From an uncultured Truepera sp. (GTDB taxonomy: Bacteria > Deinococcota > Deinococci > Deinococcales > Trueperaceae), in the NCBI GenBank assembly GCA_902806425.1, contig CADCWP010000057.1:1-38518 (forward strand): a DNA stretch of 38,518 nucleotides, written 5' to 3'. The notes beneath the pieces were generated by a model, which was not told the origin of the DNA, did not search any database, and worked only from the letters and a program-made list of their open reading frames with translations. Below, piece after piece: positions 9,556 through 17,887 of this stretch (positions within the stretch are counted from its first letter, which is position 1; the number at the start of each line of letters is the position of its first letter). A program made the position numbers and the translations under genes.

Positions 9556-9867
9556 TTAGGCGTCCCCTTTTTGCGGCCTGGTCTCGATCCGCTTCGGGAC
9601 CGCTTCGTACTTCTGGTTGACATAGCCCTGTAACCACGGCTCTGAGACATCAGCTACTCTCGCAATACCTGCCAGTGGCAACTTTTCGAGCAGCAGCTTG
9701 TTGATCAGCGCTTTTGTCCCCTGGCTGATGATCTTGTTCTGCGGGTTCTGAACAAACTGTCTGCCACAACTTTTGCACTTGTGGTTCTGCTTGCCGTTAT
9801 GAATGTAGCCGTTTTTGACAGTATGCTTGGATGTGCAGCGGGGACAAGATGGTGTGTCAGCGCTCAT
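9556..9867 (-). CDS. insA: IS1-family InsA-like protein
   Basis: N-terminal, zinc-ribbon and helix-turn-helix half of the IS1 transposase; alone it acts as a DNA-binding repressor of transposition. A CPRC ... CKSCG zinc ribbon (SCPRCTSKHTVKNGYIHNGKQNHKCKSCGRQF) is followed by an HTH (PLAGIARVADVSEPWLQGYV). The internal ATG at 9867 (MSADTPSCPRC) is preferred over the upstream TTG in the ORF track. It ends ...RPQKGDA just after a run of five A, the expected -1 slippage point into insB. Confidence 0.85.
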   Translation of the reverse strand: MSADTPSCPRCTSKHTVKNGYIHNGKQNHKCKSCGRQFVQNPQNKIISQGTKALINKLLLEKLPLAGIARVADVSEPWLQGYVNQKYEAVPKRIETRPQKGDA

Positions 9868-9913
9868 CCTTCGCGCTAACAACCCGGACCGTCATTACCT
9901 GTTAGGCACTACC

Positions 9914-9921
9914 CGCTTCCA
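9914..9921. repeat. Target site duplication, right copy
   Basis: CGCTTCCA, identical to 9131-9138. Removing the element and one copy restores the SDR reading frame across YNAS-KHAIIGL, containing the catalytic Tyr and Lys. Confidence 0.85.
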
Positions 9922-10308
9922 AACACGCCATCATCGGCCTCGGCAAAACGGCTGCCCTCGACTACGCCGCGCAGAACATCCACGTGAACGCCGTGTACCC
10001 CGGCATCATCGACACGCCGATGATGGATCGCTTCGGCGGGGGTAGGGGTACCCCCGAGGGGAAGGAGAGGGAGCTTGCGGGCGCGGCAGCGGCGCAGCCA
10101 ATCGGTAGGGCTGGCAAGGTAGAGGAGATCGCCGCCGCCGTTTTGTGGCTACGCTCGGACGCGGCCTCGTTTGTCACCGGCTCCGCGATGGTCGTTGACG
10201 GCGGCCAGACGGTATAGCGGCGAGCGCACGAGCGCCGCGCCATCAAGGCCCTGGCGCGCCAATGATCATAGCTGACGCCTCGCTAGAGTGGTTTATTGAA
10301 ACGCACGC

Positions 10309-10824
10309 TTAGCAGTCGAATACGAACCAACAAATGTTATTCCGCAACCGCTGATCGTCAAGCACAAGCTCACGGATCGCATCCGGCAACTGGTCGTGCT
10401 GCCACTGGCACTCGAGCCGCCCCGCGCGCTCGCACTCTTCTTTCGGCGCGGCAGCACGTGCGGCCTTGATCGCATAGGCGGCAGCGCCAAGCTCGTGCGC
10501 GGCAACGTGCGCGACCGCCGCAGCCTGGGCGGCAGCATATGCGGCGTGGCGGGGTGCCCCGCTTAAGTCCCTGGCCGCAGAGTTCGCCGCACCAGCCGAG
10601 GCGCGGGAACGGAACATCGGAAGCTCGCCTCGTACCCAGCCGCGAGCCTTCTCGATTGCCTGACGCGGTCGCGGGTCGTCGGGCCGAACCGACTCGAAGA
10701 GGGGAAGGACGTGTTCAGCACACGTAGCCGCCCATAAGGCAAGGAGGTGGTGGTCCGCATCTGTGAGGACTCCGCCACGGCCGATCGTTATGAAACGGGG
10801 GTCTCGCTTTTTTGGAAGGATCAT
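10309..10824 (-). CDS. Imm-5-like putative immunity protein
   Basis: A 171-residue soluble, alanine-rich helical protein resembling the Imm-5-like putative immunity family of polymorphic-toxin systems. The recognisable blocks are KKRDPRFITIGRGGVLTDADHHLLALWAATCAEHVLPLFE, then DPRPRQAIEKARGWVRGE, then a run of Ala/His helices (HAAYAAAQAAAVAHVAAHELGAAAYAIKAARAA). The ORF track begins at 10911, but family members start near MPLKKRDPRF, which matches ATG 10824 (MILPKKRDPRF), with AAGGGG and CAAGGT upstream. The gene stands alone next to the IS-broken dehydrogenase; no toxin gene is seen in the window. Family assignment is from memory of the sequence pattern, and immunity is inferred only. Confidence 0.65.
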   Translation of the reverse strand: MILPKKRDPRFITIGRGGVLTDADHHLLALWAATCAEHVLPLFESVRPDDPRPRQAIEKARGWVRGELPMFRSRASAGAANSAARDLSGAPRHAAYAAAQAAAVAHVAAHELGAAAYAIKAARAAAPKEECERAGRLECQWQHDQLPDAIRELVLDDQRLRNNICWFVFDC

Positions 10825-10911
10825 ACCTTGAACCCCTTTCGGGACAATAAGGTTAGCCGAAAGTACGAAGCATTGCTTGCCCATTTCTTTAGCAGCAACT
10901 CTGGGATTCAA

Positions 10912-11280
10912 CTAACTCCCGGCAATGAAACACTCTCCGCTAAAGTGCTTTAAAAAAGGGCGCTACGCTGGGTATCTGTGGCCCACTAACGCCTTTTTTA
11001 TTGTCAGTACCGCAACAAAGCAGCTATGTTCTGTTGCATATTGGGTTATGCGGTTTTGAGCGCAGTAACCGCATAGTGGTTCATTCGGTTAAAACGATAC
11101 CGGTCGTGCAAACCATTTTGCGCCTTTAACAGAAGAAATCAGTTGCCGCAAGAATGCAAAATTTAGCGGATAAACCAATAGTGGTGGGGCGATAACCGGG
11201 ATGTCTGTTAGAACATCAGGTGCGTCAAACACAAGTATATTGTTACCCCAACGATTTACCTGAGCCGTGAGGCAAACTAG
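10912..11280. other. Intergenic stretch without a supported gene
   Basis: About 370 bp between the Imm-5-like gene and the valS leader. It holds two structures. AAAAAAGGGCG (10952-10962) can pair, with one bulge, with CGCCTTTTTT (10992-11001), and TATGCGGTT (11047-11055) pairs perfectly with AACCGCATA (11067-11075). The first ends in a T-run and could be a terminator. The small ORFs here have no recognisable content. The lower GC content suggests intergenic or acquired DNA. Confidence 0.4.
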
Positions 11281-11290
11281 TAAGGCTAGC

Positions 11291-11316
11291 TTGCAGGCTA
11301 TACATTCTGCTATACT
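11291..11316 (+). promoter_or_regulatory. Candidate promoter of the T-box/methyltransferase/valS operon
   Basis: A good -10 box TATACT lies at 11311-11316, directly before the T-box leader. The best -35 match, TTGCAG (11291-11296), is only 14 bp away, shorter than ideal, so the -35 assignment is weak. Confidence 0.4.
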
Positions 11317-11318
11317 TC

Positions 11319-11594
11319 AGGAGCTTTGAGCGGGAAGAGTAGCCCGGCGAGCGCCCGACAGAGAGCCCAAGTGACACGCTGAGAGCTTGGGTCGGAGAGT
11401 GCCGAGTGAACGTCGCCCGTGAGCAGGGGAAGAACGGCGTCTGAAACGTCCATTAGACCCCCCGGTGCTGCCCGTTGCAGTGAATGAAGTGCTTGGACGT
11501 ATTGTTTTCGTAGACGATACCTCCGAGAACTGCGGTGGTACCGCGGGGTTCGCCTCGTCCGCAGAGCGTGAAGGCTCGGTGGAGGAGGTTTTTT
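11319..11594 (+). promoter_or_regulatory. T-box riboswitch, probably valine-specific
   Basis: Leader RNA that binds uncharged tRNA and switches on aminoacyl-tRNA synthetase genes. The T-box sequence GCGGTGGTACCGCGG (11532-11546) matches the consensus AGGGTGGNACCGCG. TGGT would pair with the tRNA 3' end ACCA, fitting the A discriminator of tRNA-Val. Stem I is recognisable: GCGGGAAGAGTAG, then ACAGAGAGCCCAAG, a loop with GCTGAGAG, CTTGGG, and the specifier loop AGTGAACGTCGCCCG. GTC after GAAC is a valine codon, and valS lies downstream. At the 3' end CCTCGTCCGC can pair with GGTGGAGGAGG (one mismatch), followed by TTTTTT. This hairpin would both terminate transcription and bury the Shine-Dalgarno of the first gene. 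Confidence 0.85.
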
Positions 11595-11595
11595 C

Positions 11596-12326
11596 GTGGC
11601 GGTCAACCCCCGCGAGTTCGACGAAACGTACAGGCGCGAGCACGAACAGCACTTTACCCGTGAGCGTACCGAGCGTGAAGTCGACGTGTTGTGTTGGTTG
11701 AAGTCTTAAAATTTAGGCCTTCCGACCGCGTTTTAGACCTCGGCTGTGGTTGGGGACGGCACCTTGCGGAACTCCAGCGGCGCGGCCATACAGAACTCGT
11801 CGGGGTGGACGTGCAGGGAGGGTTTCTGGAGCCGCTCGAGGGAGTAGAACTGCTCGAGCGCGACGCCGCCGAGCTGGGCTTCGCCACCGACTTTGACGCG
11901 GTCTACTGCGCCTTTAACGCCCTGTTCTCCGACGCCGACACAGCCCCACAGGTTCTCAGAGCCGTTTCCGAAGCGCTCAAACCAGAGGGTCGTTTCCTAC
12001 TCGATACCACCAACCGCGAACGTCTGGCGCGAGCTGACAGCCCTGCGCGCTCGTGGCGCGGTGGGGGAGAGCTGCCTTGGCTGCTCGAGGAAGCCCGCTT
12101 CGACCTCCTAACCGGCGCGCAGAGCATCTTTCAGCGGCGCATCTTCGGAGACGGTCATAGCGAAGAACGCACCCTGACGCGCTACCACTACACGCTCCCC
12201 GAACTCATAAGACTTTTTAACGCTGCCGGACTGACCGTAACCGAGGTGTTCGGTGACTGGCAGCTAGGCTCCTACACGGCAGTAAGCCCACGAACGATGC
12301 TGATTACAAGAAAGGAAGCTCTATGA
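11596..12326 (+). CDS. Class I SAM-dependent methyltransferase, frameshifted near its N-terminus
   Basis: Soluble methyltransferase of unknown substrate. The ORF track lists only 11691-12326, starting inside the fold. Upstream, GTG 11596 sits seven bases behind GGAGGAGG and encodes VAVNPREFDETYRREHEQHFTRERTEREVDVL, a typical N-terminus for this group, in another frame. The frames join across GTGTTGTGTTGG (about 11686-11697), where GTGTT occurs twice in tandem. Removing one copy gives EREVDVLVEVLKFRPSDRVLDLGCGWG, with the normal spacing to SAM motif I (DLGCGWG). If real, the frameshift disables the full-length protein, though a start at GTG 11691 could still make a shortened form. The stop overlaps the valS ATG by 4 nt. 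Its place in a T-box operon may mean a translation-related role, or only co-expression. Confidence 0.75.
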
Positions 12327-14932
12327 AAGAACTCGCCAAACAGTACAACCCGCTGAGCGTGGAAGACAGGTGGGTGAAGCGCTGGGCCGAGGAGCCCTTC
12401 ACCGCCGACGCCGGGAGCGACAAACCACCCTTTTGCATCGTCATCCCGCCGCCGAATGTGACGGGCAACCTGCACCTGGGGCACGCCTTCGACAACACGC
12501 TCATCGACACCTTGGTTCGGTTCAAGCGGATGAACGGCTTTGAGGCGCTTTTCCAACCCGGTACCGACCACGCGGGCATCTCCACGCAGGTTCAGGTCGA
12601 GCGGGCGTTGCGTGAAGAGGGGCTGACCCGTCAGGAGGTGGGCCGCGAAGCCTTTTTAGAGCGGATGTGGGCCTGGAAAGAACGCTACGGCGGCATTATC
12701 CTCTCACAGCTTCAGCGCCTCGGCATCTCGGCGGACTGGACCCGCACGCGCTTCACGATGGACGAAGGTCTGTCGCGGGCCGTTCGCAAGCAGTTTGTCG
12801 AGCTGTACAGGCGGGGGCTCGTGTACCGCGGCGAGCGCATCGTCAACTGGGACCCGGTCACTCAGACGACGCTCTCAGACCTCGAGGTCGACCGCGAAGA
12901 TCGCCCCGGCAAGATGTACACCCTCTCCTATGAGCTGGAGGACGGCGGCGCGCTACAGATCGCTACCGTGCGCCCCGAAACCATCTTCGCGGACGTAGCT
13001 GTAGCCGTTCACCCGCACGACGAGCGGTTTACTCACCTGCACGGTAAAAAAGCCCGCATCCCCCTTACCGACCGCTGGGTGCCCGTCATCACCGACGGGG
13101 CTGTGGAAATGGACTTCGGTACGGGTGCGCTTAAGATCACCCCGGCGCACGACCCTACCGACTTCGAGATCGGTCTCCGGCACGGCCTGCCGCGCCCGAG
13201 CGTGATCGGTCTCGACGCCAAGCTGACGGGTGAAGGGGTGCCCGAAGCGTTCAGGGGCCTTGACAGGTTTGACGCGCGCGCCGCGGTGGTAGCGGCGCTT
13301 CAAGAGGTGGGTGGCCTGGTAGGCGCGGCAGATTACACGGTTCCCGTGGGGTTGTCGGAACGGACCAAAGTCCCGGTGGAGCCGATTTTATCGACCCAGT
13401 GGTTTTTCAAGATGGGCGAGATTGCGCCGCAGGTTCTGGCCGCACTGGGCGCGGGCGAGATGCGTCTGACGCCCGAGCGCTACCTCAAGGTCAACCGCGA
13501 CTGGCTCTTGAACCTGCGCGACTGGAACATCTCCCGGCAGCTCTGGTGGGGCCATCAGATTCCGGTCTGGTACGACCCCGACGGCACCATCGTCGTGCCC
13601 GACCCCGCAACCCCCGACCTCGACCCGACCGACGACCCGCGCTATGCGGGCGTGACCTTGACCCAAGACCCGGACGTGTTCGATACCTGGTTCTCGTCAA
13701 ACCTCTGGCCCTTCTCGACGCTTGGCTGGCCGGACGAATCCGACCCTTTTTTCAGGAAGTTCTACCCAACCTCGGTTTTGGTCACAGGCTACGACATCCT
13801 CTTTTTCTGGGTGACAAAGATGCAGCTCGCCGGATACGCGCTCCTAAACGAAAAACCCTTTACCGACATCGTGCTGCACGGGCTGGTCTTGGACGAGCAG
13901 GGGCAGAAGATGTCCAAGTCGAAAGGCAACGGCGTCGACCCGCTGAGCGTCATCGGCACCTTCGGGGCGGACGCGCTGCGCTTTGCGATGGCCTACACCT
14001 CGACGGGTGGACAGGACATCCGCTGGGACGAGCGCCGGGTCGAGATGGGGCGCAACTTTAACAACAAGCTCTGGAACGCGGCGCGCTTTGCGATGCTGAA
14101 CTTTGGCGAGGTCCCGCAGACGGACGCCGTAACACCTGAGACCTTGGCCGACCGTTGGATCACGAGCCGCTTGCAGCGCGCAATCCGGGAGGTGACGCGG
14201 CATTTGGACGCCTACGACCTAGGCGCGGCAACCCGCGCGGCTTACGATTTCGTGTGGTCGGAGTTCTGTGACTGGTACTTGGAGGCGGCTAAACCCGAAC
14301 TCCGTGAGGGCAGCGCGGCGACGAAAGCGGTGCTGGCAAAGACGCTCACCGACATCTTGAAGCTCCTGCACCCGCTCGTTCCTTTTATCACCTCGGAGCT
14401 GTACGAAGCGCTGGGTCACGAGCAGCAGCTGGGGTGGGCAACTTGGCCGGAAGCTGACCCGAACCTCATCGACGCCGACGCCGAACGCGACTTTACGCGG
14501 CTACAAAACGCCGTGACGGGCGTGCGAAACCTGCGGGCCGAGGCGAACCTGCCGCCGTCGCAGGAGATTTCAGTGTCCGCGAGCGGTGCGGGAGCGCGGA
14601 CGTTGGGCGAGAACCGGGCGGTATTTAAGTCGCTGACGAGGGCGACCTTGCTGGAAACACCGCCCTCGGGGGCGTCCTTGTTGCAGGTGGTCTCGGAGCT
14701 CGAGCTTCGCCTTCCCTTGGAGGGCCTGGTCGACCTCGCCGAGTGGCGGGCGCGGCAGGAAAAACGCCTGAAAGACCTACAAGCGGGCCGCGACAGGAGC
14801 GCCAAAAAACTTTTAAATGCCAAGTTCGTCGAGAACGCGCCTGCCGAGGTCGTCAGGGAAGAGAAGCGCCGCTTGGCCGAAGCGGAGGAGCTTATAGCCG
14901 GTTTAGAGGCGAGCCTGGCTCAGCTCGCCTAA
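12323..14932 (+). CDS. valS: Valyl-tRNA synthetase
   Basis: Class Ia synthetase charging tRNA-Val, 869 residues. The HIGH motif is seen as NLHLGHAF within PPPNVTGNLHLGH, and KMSKS in GQKMSKSKGNG. Between them lies the CP1 editing domain (TVRPETIFADVAVAVHP), which removes misactivated threonine. The anticodon-binding domain follows, and the C-terminus is a coiled-coil arm (EKRLKDLQAGRDRSAKKLLNAKFVENAPAEVVREEKRRL) with the ValRS-specific KLxNxxFVxxAPxxVVxxE pattern. The ATG overlaps the methyltransferase stop (ATGA), so translation is probably coupled. Control by the upstream T-box matches its product. Confidence 0.97.
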   Translation: MKELAKQYNPLSVEDRWVKRWAEEPFTADAGSDKPPFCIVIPPPNVTGNLHLGHAFDNTLIDTLVRFKRMNGFEALFQPGTDHAGISTQVQVERALREEGLTRQEVGREAFLERMWAWKERYGGIILSQLQRLGISADWTRTRFTMDEGLSRAVRKQFVELYRRGLVYRGERIVNWDPVTQTTLSDLEVDREDRPGKMYTLSYELEDGGALQIATVRPETIFADVAVAVHPHDERFTHLHGKKARIPLTDRWVPVITDGAVEMDFGTGALKITPAHDPTDFEIGLRHGLPRPSVIGLDAKLTGEGVPEAFRGLDRFDARAAVVAALQEVGGLVGAADYTVPVGLSERTKVPVEPILSTQWFFKMGEIAPQVLAALGAGEMRLTPERYLKVNRDWLLNLRDWNISRQLWWGHQIPVWYDPDGTIVVPDPATPDLDPTDDPRYAGVTLTQDPDVFDTWFSSNLWPFSTLGWPDESDPFFRKFYPTSVLVTGYDILFFWVTKMQLAGYALLNEKPFTDIVLHGLVLDEQGQKMSKSKGNGVDPLSVIGTFGADALRFAMAYTSTGGQDIRWDERRVEMGRNFNNKLWNAARFAMLNFGEVPQTDAVTPETLADRWITSRLQRAIREVTRHLDAYDLGAATRAAYDFVWSEFCDWYLEAAKPELREGSAATKAVLAKTLTDILKLLHPLVPFITSELYEALGHEQQLGWATWPEADPNLIDADAERDFTRLQNAVTGVRNLRAEANLPPSQEISVSASGAGARTLGENRAVFKSLTRATLLETPPSGASLLQVVSELELRLPLEGLVDLAEWRARQEKRLKDLQAGRDRSAKKLLNAKFVENAPAEVVREEKRRLAEAEELIAGLEASLAQLA

Positions 14933-14935
14933 CCG

Positions 14936-15024
14936 AACCAGCTGTCAGGTAAAGAGGAGCGTCTGAAAAAAGTGCTGAGACAACCGTCCTGAATCGGAGC
15001 GTTTGTCGCAGGTGTCAGCTGGTT
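14936..15024 (+). other. Structured region downstream of valS
   Basis: AACCAGCTG (14936-14944) is matched perfectly by CAGCTGGTT (15016-15024), and inside them GACAA can pair with TTGTC. A branched RNA fold right after the valS stop is possible, perhaps acting as a 3' end structure. No T-run follows. Confidence 0.3.
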
Positions 15025-15130
15025 TAAGCCAAGGTCAGGTTAAGCCAAACCCTCTCGGACACACTTTGAGAATGCCTGCGAACCTACTGAGTGTCGTGTG
15101 GAGCCTTGTAAACGCGCTCGGCGGCTTCGG

Positions 15131-16087
15131 TTACGACTTCATGTCCTCTTGCAGAGGCGGTGCGTCTAGCCGCGAGTCGGCGTACATCCGGCGGTCGGCT
15201 TCCTGGACAACTTCGTCTAGGTCGACCACGCCGGACCTACCCTGAATACCGATTCTGGCCTCTATCTGGAGAGACGCCAGCTTCGTTTGAACGGGTTTTG
15301 CAAACACCTCGCGCAGCCGCGTTTCGAGGTCGGGCGCGCTGCTCGCCGCGATAAACTCGTCTCCGCCGTAACGAAACAAGATGTCGTGGCGGCGCAGGGC
15401 GTGACGCAACCGCCTCGCTATGGCGCTCAGCGCCTCGTCCCCGGCCGCGTGACCGTAGAGGTCGTTAATCGCTTTGAAGTGACGTAGGTCGATAAACGCG
15501 AGCGTCAGGTTGCCGCCCTGTTTCCCGAGCTGAGCGAGTTCCTCGAGACCAGCTCGGCGGGTCAGCACGCCGGTCAAACCGTCGGTCCGGTGGTCTCGGC
15601 GCTCGAGCACGACCGCCAGGGCGACGGTGCTGGCGAGGCCGACCGCGAGCGTTTGCACCACCGCGTAACCGAGTGGGTCGCTGGTGCCGGGGGCGTGAGT
15701 GACCAAAACCAGCCACGCCGCCAGGCTGTAAACGGGTAACAGGATGGGTCGCCCTTTACGTAAGTTGGCGATGGTGGTGCCGATAAGCCAAGCGGGTACA
15801 ACGGCCTCGAAAGCCGGTTCGTGCGACGGCAGATGGATAAGTCCGATAAGGGCGGGCAGGTCGCCCAGCGTCAGGAGCGTGTCGCTAAGCCCTTCGTTAC
15901 GTCTGCGAAAAATAGCTGACGCCATGTAGAGCGTAAACGTCGTGATACCGCCCCCCACGGCGAAGCCGAGATAGTCCCGGGCGATAAACAGGGCGATAAG
16001 GCTGATGACGAGCGTGCGTAAACCGATACGGAGCAGATAGCGACGGTTTAGGTTACGGCGCACGCTGCGGGGGGCGGCGGTGCTCAC
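15131..16087 (-). CDS. Membrane-bound GGDEF-domain diguanylate cyclase
   Basis: Makes cyclic di-GMP from two GTP. The N-terminal half (residues about 20-165) contains several hydrophobic segments with short loops, so it is likely an integral membrane sensor of unknown ligand. The GGDEF domain starts with DGLTGVLTRRAG, followed by LAFIDLRHFKAINDLYGH, and the active-site loop is RYGGDEF. The product-inhibition I-site RRHD lies five residues before GGDEF, so feedback inhibition is expected. The domain appears intact except that the second acidic residue of the usual DxDxFK is Arg. No EAL domain is attached. It is convergent with valS and divergent from phoX. Confidence 0.9.
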   Translation of the reverse strand: MSTAAPRSVRRNLNRRYLLRIGLRTLVISLIALFIARDYLGFAVGGGITTFTLYMASAIFRRRNEGLSDTLLTLGDLPALIGLIHLPSHEPAFEAVVPAWLIGTTIANLRKGRPILLPVYSLAAWLVLVTHAPGTSDPLGYAVVQTLAVGLASTVALAVVLERRDHRTDGLTGVLTRRAGLEELAQLGKQGGNLTLAFIDLRHFKAINDLYGHAAGDEALSAIARRLRHALRRHDILFRYGGDEFIAASSAPDLETRLREVFAKPVQTKLASLQIEARIGIQGRSGVVDLDEVVQEADRRMYADSRLDAPPLQEDMKS

Positions 16088-16174
16088 AAGCTAGTGTACG
16101 GCGTCAGCGGCTGACGGTCTCCTTACATTCTCCCCATAGACTCACCCTCGGCAACGACTCTGAAGGAGGAACAC

Positions 16175-17887
16175 ATGTCAGTAGCTGAGAAGAGCCTGTG
16201 GCACAAACTTCTGGATGGGAAGGTCTCGAGGCGCATGGTCATTCAGTCCGCTATCGCGGCGGGGGTCGCCGGGAGCCTCAAGGTCGCCGAAGCGCAGGGC
16301 GCGGCGCAGTCCGGCGACGTGAACGCGAACAACGGTGCGCCCGCGGCCTCCGTGGGGAATAGGGCTCAGCTTCGGCCTCCCTTCTCAACTGTCGAGACGA
16401 ACTTTAACGACGACCTGACGCTGCCCGTCGGCTACGACTACCAGGTCCTCGCGCCCTGGGGCGAGCTCATCAACGAGCGTGGCGATACGGTCGGCTACAA
16501 CCACGACTTCGTCGGCTACTTTCCGATTGACCTCTTAGAGGGGGGCAGCTCGAGCGCCGACGCGCTTCTGACTATCAACCAGGAGTACCCGAACGCGCTC
16601 TTCGTCGGCGGCAACGTCGACAACGCTACCGACCCCAAACAGGTCGAGGCGGAGATGAAGGCCGTGGGCGTGTCGGTGGTGCGCGTGCGTAGGGGAGGAA
16701 ACGCTTGGGAGGTCGTGATGGACCCGCGTAACCGCCGCATCGACGCGACTACCGAGTGCGAGCTGACCGGCCCGGTGCGCGGCAAAGAGGTTGTCGGCGG
16801 CGCGACGGTCGTCAAGGGTTCTGTCGGCAACTGTTCGGGCGGACAGACCCCGTGGGGCACGCTGCTGACCTGCGAGGAGAACGTCGACGGCTACACCGAG
16901 ACCTGGGGCGAGGCCAGCGACTACGACGCCACGCACCAGGGCTGGATCACCGAGATCGACCCCTTCGACGCCTCTGCCAGGCCCAAAAAACGCACCGCGA
17001 TGGGCCGTTTTCGTCACGAGAACGCCGCTGTAACACTCGCCGCTGACGGGCGCGTGGTCGTCTATATGGGCGACGACATGCGCGACGCCTGCGTCTACAA
17101 ATTCGTCTCCAAGGGTTCCTATAACCCGGATGACCGTGCCGCCAACATGGACCTGCTGGTTGAAGGCGACCTCTACGTCGCGGACTTCAGCAGCGGCGCG
17201 TGGCTCTTGCTCGACTACGACCGCAACCAAGACCTTAAAGACGCCGTAGACGAGGAGACCGGCGCGAGTGTGGTCCGCAGTCAAGCGCAGGTCTTGGCGG
17301 ACGCCCGCACCGCCGCGCTGGCTATCGGCGGCACGCCGGTAGACCGCCCCGAGGACATCGAGATTCACCCCAGAACCGGCGAGGTGTACGTCGCGCTCAC
17401 CAACAACAGCGACCACGGCAACTACTACGGGCAGATCGTCAAGCTGCGCGAGAGTGCGGATGATTGGGCGGCCGCAAGCTTCCACTGGGAGATTTTTGCG
17501 GTAGGCGGGCCGCAGAGCGGCTTTTCCAGCCCCGACAACCTCGTCTTCGACCCGCACGGCAACCTCTGGATGGTGACCGATTCGGGCACCGGTGAAGATA
17601 GCATTTACGAATTTTTAGGCAATAACTCGATGTTCTTTTTTCCGACCGAAGGCCCCGACGTGGGCAAGGCGTTTCGCTTCGCGGTCGGCCCCAATGAGGC
17701 GGAGATGACCGGCCCAGTCTGGACACCTGACGGCAAGACGCTCTTTTTATCGATTCAGCACCCCGGCGAAGACTCGGAGAGCTTAGACGCGCTGACCTCC
17801 AACTTCGCAGCAAAGGAAGGTACGAACGTTCCGCGACCAACTTTGGTGGCGATTTCGGGTTTTCCAGGCTGGGGCGCGGATGTCTAA
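16175..17887 (+). CDS. PhoX-like alkaline phosphatase (DUF839 family), Tat-exported
   Basis: A 570-residue extracytoplasmic protein of the PhoX/DUF839 family; characterised PhoX enzymes are Ca/Fe-dependent phosphatases releasing phosphate from organic esters. The N-terminus has a twin-arginine type signal (SRRMVIQSAIAAGVAGSLKVAEAQG), reading K-V-S-R-R-M-V-I. Family features include NHDFVGYFPID, NCSGGQTPWGTLLTCEENVDGY, MGRFRHENAAV and FSSPDNLVFDPHGNLWMVTD. GAAGGAGG is the Shine-Dalgarno. The downstream pst genes support a role in phosphate supply. The stop overlaps the next ORF by 8 nt. The exact substrate is not determined by sequence. Confidence 0.9.
   Translation: MSVAEKSLWHKLLDGKVSRRMVIQSAIAAGVAGSLKVAEAQGAAQSGDVNANNGAPAASVGNRAQLRPPFSTVETNFNDDLTLPVGYDYQVLAPWGELINERGDTVGYNHDFVGYFPIDLLEGGSSSADALLTINQEYPNALFVGGNVDNATDPKQVEAEMKAVGVSVVRVRRGGNAWEVVMDPRNRRIDATTECELTGPVRGKEVVGGATVVKGSVGNCSGGQTPWGTLLTCEENVDGYTETWGEASDYDATHQGWITEIDPFDASARPKKRTAMGRFRHENAAVTLAADGRVVVYMGDDMRDACVYKFVSKGSYNPDDRAANMDLLVEGDLYVADFSSGAWLLLDYDRNQDLKDAVDEETGASVVRSQAQVLADARTAALAIGGTPVDRPEDIEIHPRTGEVYVALTNNSDHGNYYGQIVKLRESADDWAAASFHWEIFAVGGPQSGFSSPDNLVFDPHGNLWMVTDSGTGEDSIYEFLGNNSMFFFPTEGPDVGKAFRFAVGPNEAEMTGPVWTPDGKTLFLSIQHPGEDSESLDALTSNFAAKEGTNVPRPTLVAISGFPGWGADV

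Larger units (their letters stand above)
9139..9913 (-). mobile_element. IS1-family insertion sequence, 775 bp
   Basis: Complete element inserted in the SDR gene. The terminal inverted repeats are imperfect: GGTAGTCCTAA at the left end against GGTAGTGCCTAA read inward from the right end. It is flanked by the 8-bp duplication CGCTTCCA. It holds insA-like and insB-like ORFs on the minus strand in the usual order, and the length matches IS1 (about 770 bp). The shared A-run CAAAAAGG near the insA end suits a -1 frameshift making an InsAB' transposase. insB contains an in-frame stop, so this copy is probably unable to transpose by itself. Confidence 0.9.
8658..10217 (+). pseudogene. Short-chain dehydrogenase/reductase pseudogene, interrupted by an IS1-family element
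   Basis: Rossmann-fold SDR remains. The N-terminus [22 protein letters not shown] carries the TGxxxGIG cofactor motif after a good Shine-Dalgarno (AAAGGAG). The frame stops at TAG 8796-8798. It then shifts near 8830 (to reach VTCDVTREGDVKAAL), shifts near 9028 (after VNLRGVFLC, to LKYQILPML), and shifts again before GALVNTSSGAGIRG. The catalytic YxxxK motif is split by the insertion: YNAS lies left of the element and KHAIIGL right of it. The C-terminal part from 9914 (HVNAVYPGIIDTPMM ... SFVTGSAMVVDGGQTV) is intact. One stop, at least three frameshifts and the insertion make function impossible. The original substrate cannot be told. Confidence 0.9.

Noticed and set aside
11310-11652. Two minus-strand ORFs of 98 and 111 residues and a plus ORF at 11465-11701
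   Set aside because: They cover the T-box leader and the true N-terminus of the methyltransferase; none has recognisable content.
13399-14061. 220-residue plus-strand ORF within valS
   Set aside because: Arg-rich shadow frame of a highly conserved synthetase gene.
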